The notes: generated from the letters alone by a model not told the origin. 64,000 nucleotides of DNA from Anaerolineae bacterium (GCA_020848035.1 JADLAX010000018.1:1-64000), one strand, 5' to 3'; positions 24,685 through 34,671 are shown, counted from the first letter of the stretch. Program-made: numbers and translations.

Positions 24685-27120
24685 TTATCCTAATGCTTCT
24701 ACTAATTCTCCTGTTCCAAACTTCATAAGAAAATCTGCATAGTGGCTTGAGAAAATATCTTTTAGATAGTCAGTAAGATCAATGTCTTTCGACTGGACAC
24801 CATCGTCTGTAGCAATAATGTAGTTTCGCTTACGATTTATTACGTAGAGAAAAAGTGTGTGAAAGTAGACAGCCGAAATATATCTTCTATGTGCGATTTG
24901 ACTTTGTTCTACAGATAGGTTTTTAATTCCTGACTTATAGTTTTTTAATACACTACTATCCATGTTAATATAAATTGCTTCTAGTACATCGCCTTCAATT
25001 TGAGGATGCATGACAACATCCCAATCCATTTGTATTGATGCTTCAGCCAATCTATCCCATGTCATCTGCTCCTCTCCATCCGGCGCAGTCTCATACACTA
25101 AATGGTATTTAGGTAGGCCGATCTTTTCTTCTTCTGGCTCAACTACCTTTTTCTTCGGTTTGGTAAGGGGGTCACTGATTTTCACCCAAAATGATTGAGT
25201 GAAAATTTCACTTGGGCTTGTCAAATCTACCTTCACTTGAACTTCATCTCCTACCTTCATTTCATTGTCGGGTTCAAGAATAACTTTGATTTTCCCGTCA
25301 TTTGGGCTTTGTCTTTTTACGTTAAATATTTCACTTATATCATTGACTGAACCTTTCTTATTTCCTCCAGAAGAATCATTTGGCGTGTAAGTCATTATAC
25401 CAATTGTCATATCCCCCGGATCTTCGACCCGGTCGAAATATTCGTTCTCAACGTCACTTTCAAATTGCACTACTCTACTGCCATTGAGTGGGATTTCTAC
25501 GACAGGTGTTTCACCGTTTTTGTTTGCTGCAAGTTTAAAAAACGATGGATATCTTTTTGGTTGAAAGGCGATTACCTCTTTCTGCTTATCATTCGAGGAT
25601 GGTTTACGCTTTGGCTTTTTTTGCTCTTTTTCTTTCTCGTCAAGTTTGAAAGTTTTACTTAGCAAATGTCGTAAATCATCACTAATGGGTAAATTCTCGG
25701 CAAAACTTTTAAGCAAGTCATCATCACCAACACTTTGAACTGAAATGTTATCTTTGCGCTTTTTATAAATGTCCCACAATTGCCCTTCGCTTAAGTTCTT
25801 ACGAAGGACATCTCGAAGAGTTGAAGACTCGTCGCCTTGCTTAAGCCGATCTCTGGAAGCCATAAAGAGTTCGGATCGAAAAGCATATTTCATATCGGTA
25901 CAGTCAACATGAATCAACAAGTGGTCCCTTAAGAGGTTGAACTTCAACGAGCGAGTAATGAATTCAGAAGTATAATAACCGTGCACGTGCCCATTCATAG
26001 AGAATAAAACAGACATGTTGTTTTTGAAAAACTCGCGTTGAATGTAATCTTTAGTTTCTTTGGAAGTACGGTCCTTTACTTTTGCTTTAAAAACGTGTGC
26101 CGTTACCTTCATTCGACCTATTTGCTTATTGCTATAGTCCTCAGAAAGGGTCGTTTCTACATAATCGCTGCTTTCTATTCGTCTTTTTAGGCCAAAAACA
26201 ACATTTTGTAGAACATTATCGTTAGGGTATCTTTCACGGGATTCAATAGTGTAAATGGGGAGGGCTGGCTCGTAAAGGAATTCATTTAAACTCAGCCAAA
26301 GATCGCGCCTAATGTTTCGATTACCCTTCAATTCATATGAATATAACTTAACAATTGTACCTGTACGGAATTTTCGATTTTGTAAAGCTAAGTCAAGTTC
26401 ACTTATAGGAAAAGATGGAATCTTTTCATTAATCTTTAAATACTCATACCAAGTATTCTTCTTAACTTTAGCTTCAGCTTCAGATAGTGGATGTTTTCGG
26501 ATAAGTGTAAAGCCAAATTCTCCTGAGCCATCGTATCGTTTCGAGGCTATTAGCTGGTAGCGCTGCTTCCCACAAAATACAATTGCTCCGCTTCCCCCCA
26601 TGTTATACTTGCCCTGAACAAAATGTATTTCATTTTTGTTCCCTTCTAAAAGAGAAAGAAAGGTTCTCTCGAAAGCTTCTGGGTGCTGTCCCTCACCATT
26701 ATCATAAATGATTAGCGAAGTGTTACTTGTATCCCGCGGATAGCTATCAGCAAGTATCTGTATATTTTCTGCTTGCAAATTGCGGACGCTATTTAAATCC
26801 CAGTTTTTATGGTCAGGGAAAAATTTTTCGACAGCCTCTTGAATAGAGCGAGGTGCATTAGGAGATTTAGGATTAATGTTAGCTTCATAGCACTTTCGCA
26901 TCAAAATTGCGTCGATAGAGTTGGTTAGCTTTTCAACAATTGCCGCTACTGGATTAGACTGTTGGTTTTCTACTACTCCAAAATTGTTATCATTCCCTCC
27001 AAGTGGAAACCAGTTTTCGTGAGTAAACAGATGGGGATATTTATCTATAACCTGTAAAACCTCTTGTTCATTTTTAGCTTGGTATAAATTAAAGAATAAT
27101 TGGTTGAGTGATGATGTCAT
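24685..27120 (-). CDS. GHKL (HSP90-like) ATPase of the phosphorothioation island
   Basis: 811 residues. The N-terminal ATP site is clear: N box E63-KLTN-SID, G1 box DNGEG (140-144) and G2 box NMGGSGA (173-179). The middle resembles the transducer region of GHKL proteins; near 500-515 is a Lys-rich linker (EKEKEQKKPKRKPSS), and the last 250 residues are beta/helical with no family I recognise. No membrane segments or known nuclease motif. It is the last gene of an operon with an XRE regulator and a DUF262-HNH nuclease, 32 bases after the latter, so it probably serves the same effector complex. Low GC and no ACGGCCGT mark it as acquired. Confidence 0.75.
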   Translation of the reverse strand: MTSSLNQLFFNLYQAKNEQEVLQVIDKYPHLFTHENWFPLGGNDNNFGVVENQQSNPVAAIVEKLTNSIDAILMRKCYEANINPKSPNAPRSIQEAVEKFFPDHKNWDLNSVRNLQAENIQILADSYPRDTSNTSLIIYDNGEGQHPEAFERTFLSLLEGNKNEIHFVQGKYNMGGSGAIVFCGKQRYQLIASKRYDGSGEFGFTLIRKHPLSEAEAKVKKNTWYEYLKINEKIPSFPISELDLALQNRKFRTGTIVKLYSYELKGNRNIRRDLWLSLNEFLYEPALPIYTIESRERYPNDNVLQNVVFGLKRRIESSDYVETTLSEDYSNKQIGRMKVTAHVFKAKVKDRTSKETKDYIQREFFKNNMSVLFSMNGHVHGYYTSEFITRSLKFNLLRDHLLIHVDCTDMKYAFRSELFMASRDRLKQGDESSTLRDVLRKNLSEGQLWDIYKKRKDNISVQSVGDDDLLKSFAENLPISDDLRHLLSKTFKLDEKEKEQKKPKRKPSSNDKQKEVIAFQPKRYPSFFKLAANKNGETPVVEIPLNGSRVVQFESDVENEYFDRVEDPGDMTIGIMTYTPNDSSGGNKKGSVNDISEIFNVKRQSPNDGKIKVILEPDNEMKVGDEVQVKVDLTSPSEIFTQSFWVKISDPLTKPKKKVVEPEEEKIGLPKYHLVYETAPDGEEQMTWDRLAEASIQMDWDVVMHPQIEGDVLEAIYINMDSSVLKNYKSGIKNLSVEQSQIAHRRYISAVYFHTLFLYVINRKRNYIIATDDGVQSKDIDLTDYLKDIFSSHYADFLMKFGTGELVEALG

Positions 27121-27152
27121 AATGTTGTCCGTAAATAAGAAATAGAGGCGGA

Positions 27153-28403
27153 TTAATTAGATGCACCCTTTTGTGAATTGCATGTTGCACATAGGCATTG
27201 TGCATTAGCAAGGGTTGATTTTCCCCCTTTAGAATGGGGTACGATATGATCGGCGTGCATTTCTTCAAAAGGAATTTTATTGTGACAAATTTGACAGGTT
27301 TCATTAGCTCTCCGCCAAATTATCATACGTTCATTACGTGTATACTGTCGCTTAGAATCTTTAGGAACTAAGTCCGGAATGAGAGCATGTGTCCATTCTT
27401 GATACACTTCATGCCTTGTTTGGACATTTTTGCGAGTTGCTCCAGAACGTTGAAATGCATCTAGATAATCGAACATGACTCTCTCAAGATAGTCATCAGA
27501 CTTCACCAATTCTTCAATATCGTCAACGCTTCTGCGCCTTTGCTCAAACGTTATATAGAATGTCTGAAATTCGGATTCATGTCCATTTAGATCGTACTCA
27601 TCAATCAATCGAGAGATGAGCCAATACAGGTCAACAAAACCCCATTTAATATCCATCTCAGGAACATTTGGTGTAAGTACCTTAGCCATATAATTGAATA
27701 CGCGCTTTATCTTTTTTGCAGTAGTACCGTCCGATTCAAAGTTTTGATAATCTTCATAAATCTTTTGAAGATTTGTAGCCTTAATATCTACGGAGTTACC
27801 TGCGATTTCAAGACAAGTAACATGAGAAACCCAATCATCTTTTCCAAACCGTTCTTCAGCATTGGGTCCCATTTTGACACCTTGAAAAACTTTATGCATA
27901 GCCATATCTGCAACAAAATCCCGCATATTCCCAGGCATAGCGTTGCGTTTTTCAGCAGGATTTAGAGAAACACCCTCTTGTAACCGTAAAAACAAGTCTC
28001 GAATTTCTAAATCTGTAGCTTGCTCAATGACGACAATATTAAGCTCAAATAAACCAATCTTATCCATTGTGTCACTAGGTAGTTCATCATGATATTTCTC
28101 AGAAAGATCACCCAATTCTGGTAGATCATTTGAGTCCTCACCTAAAGGGTATTCCCCGTTCTTAAATTCCCAAATAGCTCTGAGCCGCTGTTGCCCATCT
28201 ACTACTTCATGTTCAAAGTCAGGGTCTGATGAAATGCGCAAATAAAATTTGGGTATATCGTATCCACGCAAAATTGAATCGATTAATTTTTGTTTTTTAG
28301 TGAGGTTCCACACGGCGCCACGCTGATATTGGGGTTTTGGATTAATCTTCTTTTCTCGCTGGAAAATAATGTACACATTCCATTGTTTGGGAACACTCTT
28401 CAT
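27153..28403 (-). CDS. DUF262 / HNH nuclease (compact SspE/GmrSD-like effector)
   Basis: 416 residues from the ATG at 28403, preceded by AAGAAGG. The N-terminal DUF262 domain has PQYQRGAVW (25-33) and the signature V-V-D-G-Q-Q-R-L (67-74); this domain binds or hydrolyses NTPs in modification-dependent nucleases. The C-terminus (370-410) is a zinc-supported HNH nuclease: CQIC, then HADHIVPHSKGGKSTLANAQ and CATC. SspE, the effector of Ssp phosphorothioation systems, pairs DUF262 with DUF1524; this protein is shorter and has a McrA-like HNH instead. Placement next to an Ssp cassette suggests it reads the modification. It follows the XRE gene by 16 bases. Confidence 0.82.
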   Translation of the reverse strand: MKSVPKQWNVYIIFQREKKINPKPQYQRGAVWNLTKKQKLIDSILRGYDIPKFYLRISSDPDFEHEVVDGQQRLRAIWEFKNGEYPLGEDSNDLPELGDLSEKYHDELPSDTMDKIGLFELNIVVIEQATDLEIRDLFLRLQEGVSLNPAEKRNAMPGNMRDFVADMAMHKVFQGVKMGPNAEERFGKDDWVSHVTCLEIAGNSVDIKATNLQKIYEDYQNFESDGTTAKKIKRVFNYMAKVLTPNVPEMDIKWGFVDLYWLISRLIDEYDLNGHESEFQTFYITFEQRRRSVDDIEELVKSDDYLERVMFDYLDAFQRSGATRKNVQTRHEVYQEWTHALIPDLVPKDSKRQYTRNERMIIWRRANETCQICHNKIPFEEMHADHIVPHSKGGKSTLANAQCLCATCNSQKGASN

Positions 28404-28419
28404 GATTAACCTTCTTAAT

Positions 28420-28680
28420 TCAATTGGATTTTTGATAATTGATTCCTGTAACAAAAGCTTCAATAGGAACATCATAAATTTGAGCAAAGGCTTTGAGTTC
28501 AATAACGTCAATTCGACGCGCGCCTGTTTCTGAACGGGAAACAAAAGATTGCGGTTTACCTAACTTTTCTGCAACTTCCATTTGGGTTAAGCCAGCATCC
28601 AGCCGTGCTTGAAGTAATCGGCTCAGCAATAGTCGATATTGCTTCTCATGGAATTCATCAAGAGGAATGAATTGGTTCAT
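28420..28680 (-). CDS. XRE-family transcriptional regulator
   Basis: 86 residues forming one helix-turn-helix domain: LLQARLDAGLTQMEVAEKLGKPQSFVSRSETGARRIDVIELKAFAQIYDVPIEAF. It opens the operon XRE - DUF262-HNH - GHKL. A 17-base palindrome 20 bases upstream of its start is the likely operator, implying autorepression and control of the effector genes, similar to control proteins of restriction systems. Confidence 0.88.
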   Translation of the reverse strand: MNQFIPLDEFHEKQYRLLLSRLLQARLDAGLTQMEVAEKLGKPQSFVSRSETGARRIDVIELKAFAQIYDVPIEAFVTGINYQKSN

Positions 28681-28699
28681 TATTTTTTACAAAACCAGA

Positions 28700-28716
28700 T
28701 ATGCAGATGCTGCATA
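28700..28716 (-). promoter_or_regulatory. Operator-like palindrome TATGCAG-ATG-CTGCATA
   Basis: Seven-base arms around three bases, 20 bases upstream of the XRE gene start and downstream of the terminator of the preceding operon. This is the expected size and place for a dimeric XRE repressor site. Confidence 0.6.
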
Positions 28717-28720
28717 AAAC

Positions 28721-28746
28721 AAAACCGCCCGAATTTCGGGCAGTTT
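28721..28746 (-). terminator. Terminator of the ssp-like operon
   Basis: On the minus strand AAAC-T-GCCCGAA pairs with TTCGGGC-G-GTTT across one mismatch and is followed by a T-rich run. It separates the modification operon from the XRE-effector operon. Confidence 0.75.
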
Positions 28747-28782
28747 GGAAGTTCACTAAGTTGTTTGTTCTTCTGAATAGAT

Positions 28783-29991
28783 TCACAGCATATCTTCGAG
28801 CACATCTTTTAACTTTGTTATCTCTTTAGACTGGTTTAGAAAGCCAGGGCTTAGTCGTGTTGTGCCGCCGCTTTGCAAAGTTTTGAGCCATTGGTGTGTC
28901 CACGGGGAACACTGTAAACCGGCTCGAACGGCAATATTTTGCGCACCAAGCGTATTTTCAATCGATTGCGGCAAAATATCTTCAACCGTCAACGAGATAA
29001 TGCCACACCAGTCCACATTTTTTGCAGGTATGAACAACTCAGTACCTGATAGCGTTAACAATCCATCTAGTAATTGATTTGCTAACGATAGCGTGTGCTG
29101 CACAATTTGCTCACGTCCAATCTCGTTGAGCCAGTCTAAAGCGGCATACAATCCAGCAGTTGCTAATATATTGTGGCTTCCAGCTTCATAAGCTGCTGGT
29201 AATTGGTCTGGCATTTGTACACTTTCAGATAAGGTTCCTGTGCCGCCATGCATGAGATGCTTGGGCCGCCAATCGGTTCCCAAAACGAAACCGGCTATTC
29301 CATAAAATGCATATAAAGATTTATGGCCCGAGAAACTTAAAATATCTATTAAGCCTTCACGAAACGAGATTGGATAGAGTCCTGCTGTTTGCGCAGCATC
29401 AATAACAACCACGGCTTTGGGATTAGCTGCTTTTGCCAAACGCGCAATTTCTATAACAGGTGGCATGACGCCGCACACGTTACTAGCTTGGGTAGCACAG
29501 ACCATTGTTGGTGGTTCAATCTCAAAGGCTGCTTGTAACTTCTCAATTTCGCAAGCGTACGTGCGGCGGTTAAACGGAATTTGTCTAACCTCCACACCTT
29601 GAGTTTGTCTTAAATGCTCAACTGGCCTCAGGACAGAGTTGTGTTCAAATGGCGTTACATACACTACATCACCTGGTCGAAACGAGCAGCCCAGGATTGC
29701 GAGGTTTAAGGCATGAGTGGTTGATGAAGTAAAGATGACCTGTTCAACAGAAGGGGCGTTTAGCCAAGTGGCTAACTTCTCACGGGTTTCTTCAAGCAGG
29801 CGCGCACTGGCTCGCGCCATTGGGTTATTGCCTCGGCCCGCATTGCCCCCATACTGACGGTAAAAGTCATAGGCAAACTCGTAAACGCCATCAGGCTTTG
29901 GCCATGTTGTAGCTGCGTTGTCTAAATAAATGAGATCAGATACGTCCCCGTAAGCTGCGATTTTTTCGTTCATTTTCAGGGGTATCTCCAT
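28783..29991 (-). CDS. sspA: Cysteine desulfurase (SspA-like)
   Basis: Up to 402 residues; the start may be 29991 or ATG 29973, both inside the end of the upstream ATPase gene (overlap up to 56 bases). Class V aminotransferase/cysteine desulfurase features: IYLDNAATTWPKP, Lys of the PLP site in SFSGHKSLYAFYG, and the sulfur-carrying Cys in RAGLQCSPWTH. In Dnd and Ssp systems this enzyme feeds persulfide sulfur to the PAPS-reductase-like component for DNA backbone phosphorothioation. Being last in a D-B-C-A order operon supports that role. Confidence 0.82.
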   Translation of the reverse strand: MEIPLKMNEKIAAYGDVSDLIYLDNAATTWPKPDGVYEFAYDFYRQYGGNAGRGNNPMARASARLLEETREKLATWLNAPSVEQVIFTSSTTHALNLAILGCSFRPGDVVYVTPFEHNSVLRPVEHLRQTQGVEVRQIPFNRRTYACEIEKLQAAFEIEPPTMVCATQASNVCGVMPPVIEIARLAKAANPKAVVVIDAAQTAGLYPISFREGLIDILSFSGHKSLYAFYGIAGFVLGTDWRPKHLMHGGTGTLSESVQMPDQLPAAYEAGSHNILATAGLYAALDWLNEIGREQIVQHTLSLANQLLDGLLTLSGTELFIPAKNVDWCGIISLTVEDILPQSIENTLGAQNIAVRAGLQCSPWTHQWLKTLQSGGTTRLSPGFLNQSKEITKLKDVLEDML

Positions 29992-32900
29992 CCAAAATGT
30001 AATGTAAAAAGGCTAAAGCTAGCTGGCGTTTTTCATCAGGTGATAACGGCCGTCCCGCTATAGCCATTGTAGACTTGAAATTTTCCAAAATAAACTGCCC
30101 TTGTTTAGAAAGCTCGGAAGGACGAAAGCGGTAAGTGTTTTCCTCCTCTCCAGTTTGGCTGATACGCAACTCCACTGTGTCATCTTCTTCTGCAATTGAG
30201 AACAATTCACGATGAAGCCGTTCGCGGGCATCTTGTAGCGCTTGTTTAAAGCTTTGTAAGCTGCGATCATTCCAGTCGCTCGTAGAAACGCCTAAAATGG
30301 CATGAGACATACGTTCCCAGAAGCGACTATTATCTTCGTTTTCTTTTAAAGCATTAACAAACCGTTGTACTAGTGTATCGCTGAAACGAAACGAGTTTAA
30401 TCCGCCATCAACTTGTTTATCAATGTCTTGAAGCCATTGAAGCAAAATAGCTTGTCCCTCGTACAGTCGTTTACCTGTCGTGCTGCCAAACGCTTGTTCG
30501 GCAAAGCGGTCAAGCTCATAACGCAATGCTTGGTAAGCATCAGAAATTTCGTCCATCAGTTGCGATAGACGCATATGCAGGGCTTGCTGCGCTGCTTGCA
30601 CGTCTCCCCACTCAACTTCAATGCTGTCAAGCAAGTCTAGCAAGTCATAAAGAAGTACCCGTGCTGGTTCGCGTTGAGCATCACGAATTAAGCGACGGAA
30701 TGTCAATGCATCATCAGATAGTTGCTGTGTATCTCGGCAATAACGAGGTAGTGACTGTAACCACCGAAGTAAACCAATACTTAGATAACTAAGCGGTTGA
30801 AGTGCATGTTCTTGAGAGGCTAAGAAAGGATAAATTCTATTTTCTAATACCTGCCACAGGACTGCCCGCCGATCATCCCAAATGCCTACTTCAATCGTAA
30901 ATTCCTCGGGCCGTTGGCAAAGCGCTGTAAAAGCCTCACCTGTAAGGGGCGAGACAGCCTGACGTTGTTGCCGCAACGTAATTACTTGCATGCGAGGGCG
31001 CATTATCGTCGCTAACAGGACAGGCAAAACACCACGCCGTAATCCAAACGGCGGAAGTTGTAAGGTTTCTATCAAGTTTGTGATTTCTTGCTCTTCCTCA
31101 GTGGCGGAATCAAGAAACTCATTCACTAGATCCCAGATGTGCCCCAAAGCTCTGTCATCAGGTCTACTTAACTGCCATTGTTGTTCTGCTTCATCAAAAT
31201 TTTTAGTTTCCTCTGTAGGAGAAAAGAGGTTTGTTTGCACCAATACTGTTCTTAACACAAGGCGGTCTGGCCCATAGCCAGTTAAGTCCAAATCGAAGGG
31301 AAAGCGCTCTGCTTCTACTCGTTTAAGCAGATGGTCTATAACCTTTTCGCTGGCATTAATTTGTTGATCAGATGGTTTATGAACATTAAGAGACTCATTA
31401 TTAAAGCGAGGCGTTAGAGCGAACCAATTGTCGCACAAGTTTGACAGTAACCGTGAAGTGTGCCCTGACTGTCGGACTCGTAACGACTGCCATTCTCCTG
31501 ATCGGCCATACAGCCATTCTGCTCCTTCGTAGCCCAGCAAAGGCCGTAGTGCACGTTTTAAGCGACGTTCCGCATCTTCTGCATAAAACTCAAGTTCACG
31601 CGGTAGCCGTTCCCGATCCCTTTCCAGAAATTGAGGGTTGTTTTGCAACTCACGCAGGGCAAACAGTTCTTGCAATGGTTCTGTAATAAGCAACGGCCGT
31701 TCTGGAATCACATAAAGTGCGCGCCCTGCTGGTAAATCTCGAATAGAATTACGCGCAGCTTCAATGTCAACAGTAGACAATGGCAAAACGTACACTACAA
31801 CCCCATCTGCATAACCTAGACTTCCTCCTAATCGCTTGAGCAACTCGTCACCGCCCAGAGGCGCTTTCACTTCATCACTCCAGCGATACAAACTGTGAAA
31901 GTATCGAACAATACTTTTTTGTACATTGTGTCCACGAGGAAGGTGAAAAGGAAGGGGGGCACTACGCTCTAAGATTTGCCGTAACTGCAAAGAGTTAGGG
32001 GTACTTTTAGCAATTAAAGTAGCAATTTCCTGCTCTAAATCGACATCGCTACCCCGCATGAAAGCCCAAAAGCCATCTGATTGCCGATAGCTAACAACTT
32101 TCCTTTGGGCCAGCTTGTCCAAATAGGTTTGAGCTACATCTTGATGAATACCTACGGACCAAGCAATAACTTCGGTAGAAGGAATGATCTTACCGCTGAA
32201 ATCCCACTCCTTTTGTGTGTTAACTTCACCAATAGCTGTTAGCACACCCATCGCTTTAACGATCCGCTGGCCTAGAATATCTTCACTAGATACTTTGCCA
32301 AGGGCATGAACAACACCTGACCAAATGGCGTGTGCTCCACCAGGTTTCGTATCCATCCGAATGCTGTTAGCAAAATAATCCCAAATGGCATCTATACCCA
32401 CTTCCCACCAAGGAAGATTGTTATCTCGCACCGCATGGTTGGTAAGGTGAGCTTGAAGAGAATTTTGATCGTCAGCGGCTAGAAAAGTAAATAGAGTACG
32501 CTCATTTTGAGCTACCTGGCTAGAGAGACGGGGCAATGCATAAACTGTCAGTGGGTGTAAAGGCCATGTTTGTTCAATGATGTTTTGACGCAGGGTTATA
32601 TCGTCATTGACATCAGGAAATAACTCAAGTTCTAATGCATATGTTGTTTGCTTTCTAAAGATGCTTTCATGAACGTCGAGAAAAGAGTTCCACAAGGCTT
32701 TGTTCGGGGTTAGCAGTGCTTCAGCCATTAATCGATAGATAACACTGGGATCACTAATGATTTCATGTGGCCAAAAACGTTCAGCAATTCTAGCCCACTC
32801 TTGTTGGTAGATGGTGGGGAGATCGCTAGCATAAGTAGAAAGCTGACGATGTGTAACAAGAATAATATGGACCTGGGTATCTCCACTCCGGTTACAAAAT

Positions 32901-33742
32901 TCGGCAAAATCCTGTAACTGAGCAGCTTCATTGCCAAAAACTTCCCCGGCCTTCGCTTCCATGAAACGCCCAAATTCATCCCAAATAATTAGAATTCCAT
33001 CCCATCCAACCGTTTTTAAGCTTTTTGAAGTTTCATGATAGGCATCTGCCAAAGAAACGCCCACATATGCATCAAAGTTTGCTCCAGCAGTGACGATTTC
33101 ATAAAGTGTGCTGAACAAATTTAAACTGGAAGGTTCCCCTGTTTTCAAACCTTCAATTAATTCATCAAACTTGTAATTCTGTTCTTCGATTAGATGCTGA
33201 AACCGACTGAATGCAGCTGGGTATAACTTTTCCCAGCGATCGATAGTTTCCAAAGCTGCATTAAACTGGGTTCTTGGCCGTAAATCGGCTAATCCTCGTT
33301 GGCCAAGAGCACGGTTAAGACCACGAGTTAATGACACTGTAAGAGAACCTTCATCTCCAGACAAAATGACGGGTAACAGTCGTTTCCCTGATTCCCAATA
33401 ATTGGAAATGACTGCTGCCGATTCAGGATAGTGTCGTTCAATGCGCGCAAAAACTGCTTGAATCGCTTCTGCACAGTCAAGATCATGACTAGCCACGGCA
33501 CTTAAAACCAGACTGGTTAGAGATTTTCCTGAACCATAAGGAGCATGCAATACATGTGCTCGATGTCGACTATCAGATTGACTATTTTTCAGAATATTAG
33601 CGAGTGCAAGTGCACTATTATTTGTGGGAATAAACCCACCAACATAGTCGCTATTCCCAGCATCATAGGTAACATTGATAGAGCGTTGAAAATGAGAAGA
33701 TATAGCCCTCAAGGGCTCATGCTTTGTCACTGCTTTGGCCAT
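29936..33742 (-). CDS. sspC: Large P-loop ATPase of the phosphorothioation cassette (SspC-like)
   Basis: 1268 residues. Walker A APYGSGKS (67-74), Walker B in GILIIWDEFGRF, and a following ILVTHRQLS are visible; the rest is mostly helical and similar in layout to large ATPases of BREX/DndF type. Downstream of the DUF4007 gene by eight bases and overlapping the cysteine desulfurase gene, it is clearly part of one operon. In the Ssp system SspC is the ATPase needed together with SspB and SspD; the exact step is not settled by sequence. Unlike most of the island it holds two ACGGCCGT copies (near 30046 and 31691). Confidence 0.72.
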   Translation of the reverse strand: MAKAVTKHEPLRAISSHFQRSINVTYDAGNSDYVGGFIPTNNSALALANILKNSQSDSRHRAHVLHAPYGSGKSLTSLVLSAVASHDLDCAEAIQAVFARIERHYPESAAVISNYWESGKRLLPVILSGDEGSLTVSLTRGLNRALGQRGLADLRPRTQFNAALETIDRWEKLYPAAFSRFQHLIEEQNYKFDELIEGLKTGEPSSLNLFSTLYEIVTAGANFDAYVGVSLADAYHETSKSLKTVGWDGILIIWDEFGRFMEAKAGEVFGNEAAQLQDFAEFCNRSGDTQVHIILVTHRQLSTYASDLPTIYQQEWARIAERFWPHEIISDPSVIYRLMAEALLTPNKALWNSFLDVHESIFRKQTTYALELELFPDVNDDITLRQNIIEQTWPLHPLTVYALPRLSSQVAQNERTLFTFLAADDQNSLQAHLTNHAVRDNNLPWWEVGIDAIWDYFANSIRMDTKPGGAHAIWSGVVHALGKVSSEDILGQRIVKAMGVLTAIGEVNTQKEWDFSGKIIPSTEVIAWSVGIHQDVAQTYLDKLAQRKVVSYRQSDGFWAFMRGSDVDLEQEIATLIAKSTPNSLQLRQILERSAPLPFHLPRGHNVQKSIVRYFHSLYRWSDEVKAPLGGDELLKRLGGSLGYADGVVVYVLPLSTVDIEAARNSIRDLPAGRALYVIPERPLLITEPLQELFALRELQNNPQFLERDRERLPRELEFYAEDAERRLKRALRPLLGYEGAEWLYGRSGEWQSLRVRQSGHTSRLLSNLCDNWFALTPRFNNESLNVHKPSDQQINASEKVIDHLLKRVEAERFPFDLDLTGYGPDRLVLRTVLVQTNLFSPTEETKNFDEAEQQWQLSRPDDRALGHIWDLVNEFLDSATEEEQEITNLIETLQLPPFGLRRGVLPVLLATIMRPRMQVITLRQQRQAVSPLTGEAFTALCQRPEEFTIEVGIWDDRRAVLWQVLENRIYPFLASQEHALQPLSYLSIGLLRWLQSLPRYCRDTQQLSDDALTFRRLIRDAQREPARVLLYDLLDLLDSIEVEWGDVQAAQQALHMRLSQLMDEISDAYQALRYELDRFAEQAFGSTTGKRLYEGQAILLQWLQDIDKQVDGGLNSFRFSDTLVQRFVNALKENEDNSRFWERMSHAILGVSTSDWNDRSLQSFKQALQDARERLHRELFSIAEEDDTVELRISQTGEEENTYRFRPSELSKQGQFILENFKSTMAIAGRPLSPDEKRQLALAFLHYILDGDTPENERKNRSLRGRI

Positions 33743-33750
33743 AAGGCACC

Positions 33751-34671
33751 TTATATTTGATTGGTTTCGTAATAACGAATGAGAATTTCTTGAGGCTCTA
33801 CATCAGGTAGTGTAAGTTGGTCAAGGCCGGCCGTCCGAACAAACCGCACACCGAAATCAGGATGCTCTTTGTTTAACGAAGCAATTTGGTCCGACAACAT
33901 TGCGGTGGTGAGGTTGAAAACGTGCCCAACGTTCATTGGCTCTTGCAGGAGCTGACTTAGTCGGACTTCATTTGAATCCCTTCCTTTTACCCTCTGTTGG
34001 TCAATTATCACATACAGCAAGATTAAGGGATTAAGTTTTGTGACATCAGCTTGTTGCCACTGATAGCGTCGTTGAGCGCCATCTCCAAACTGGCTCAGAA
34101 TTCCAAGCCGAGCTAATGGCGATTCGCGAAGGTTTTCCGGGTTGCTATTTTGTTTGTCGGGCAAATAAGTACGCAAAAGACAAGCTACATCCTTTTTGAG
34201 TGAGCTTTTTGCCACTTTGCGGTCGGATTCCGCATTAATAACCCAGTTACCAAGTGACTCCACTGCTTGTTTATCAGTGAAAGAGATAGGAGAGAAATGA
34301 TTGAAGAACCAATACCAACAGGTAGCTTGCTCTTGGCTACATGTTAGAGCGTAGTGAAGCAACCACAACGTACCTTCATCTTCCAAATAAGGATCGTGTT
34401 GCCACACAAGTTCCCCGAAATTTGTTAAGCGAGGTATTAAACGCCCTTCATAATATTCTTCCGCTAGCCCTGTAGCTTGCACCCAAAAACGAAGAGCCCT
34501 CACCATGTTTCGGCCCATACCAAGGCGTTCAGGGGCATCTTTCTCTAAGAATATGTTGTAGGGCTCATCTGCCTGGTAGGCTTCCTGAATAGCAGACATC
34601 CCCTTAAAAAGCCACCCTTCACGAATGTAAAAGGTCTCATGCTTTGCAAAGCTTAAGCTCATAAAAATCAC
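33751..34671 (-). CDS. sspB: DUF4007 protein (SspB-like nickase component)
   Basis: 306 residues from a GTG that overlaps the previous stop as GTGA; an ATG at 34662 is an alternative. The N-terminus FAKHETFYIREGWLFKG and LGMGRNMVRALRFWVQATGL are the hallmark of DUF4007. In Ssp systems the DUF4007 protein SspB nicks DNA and is required for single-strand phosphorothioation. No classical nuclease motif can be pointed to by eye. The overlap with the PAPS-reductase-like gene indicates coupled translation and a fixed ratio. Confidence 0.75.
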   Translation of the reverse strand: MIFMSLSFAKHETFYIREGWLFKGMSAIQEAYQADEPYNIFLEKDAPERLGMGRNMVRALRFWVQATGLAEEYYEGRLIPRLTNFGELVWQHDPYLEDEGTLWLLHYALTCSQEQATCWYWFFNHFSPISFTDKQAVESLGNWVINAESDRKVAKSSLKKDVACLLRTYLPDKQNSNPENLRESPLARLGILSQFGDGAQRRYQWQQADVTKLNPLILLYVIIDQQRVKGRDSNEVRLSQLLQEPMNVGHVFNLTTAMLSDQIASLNKEHPDFGVRFVRTAGLDQLTLPDVEPQEILIRYYETNQI

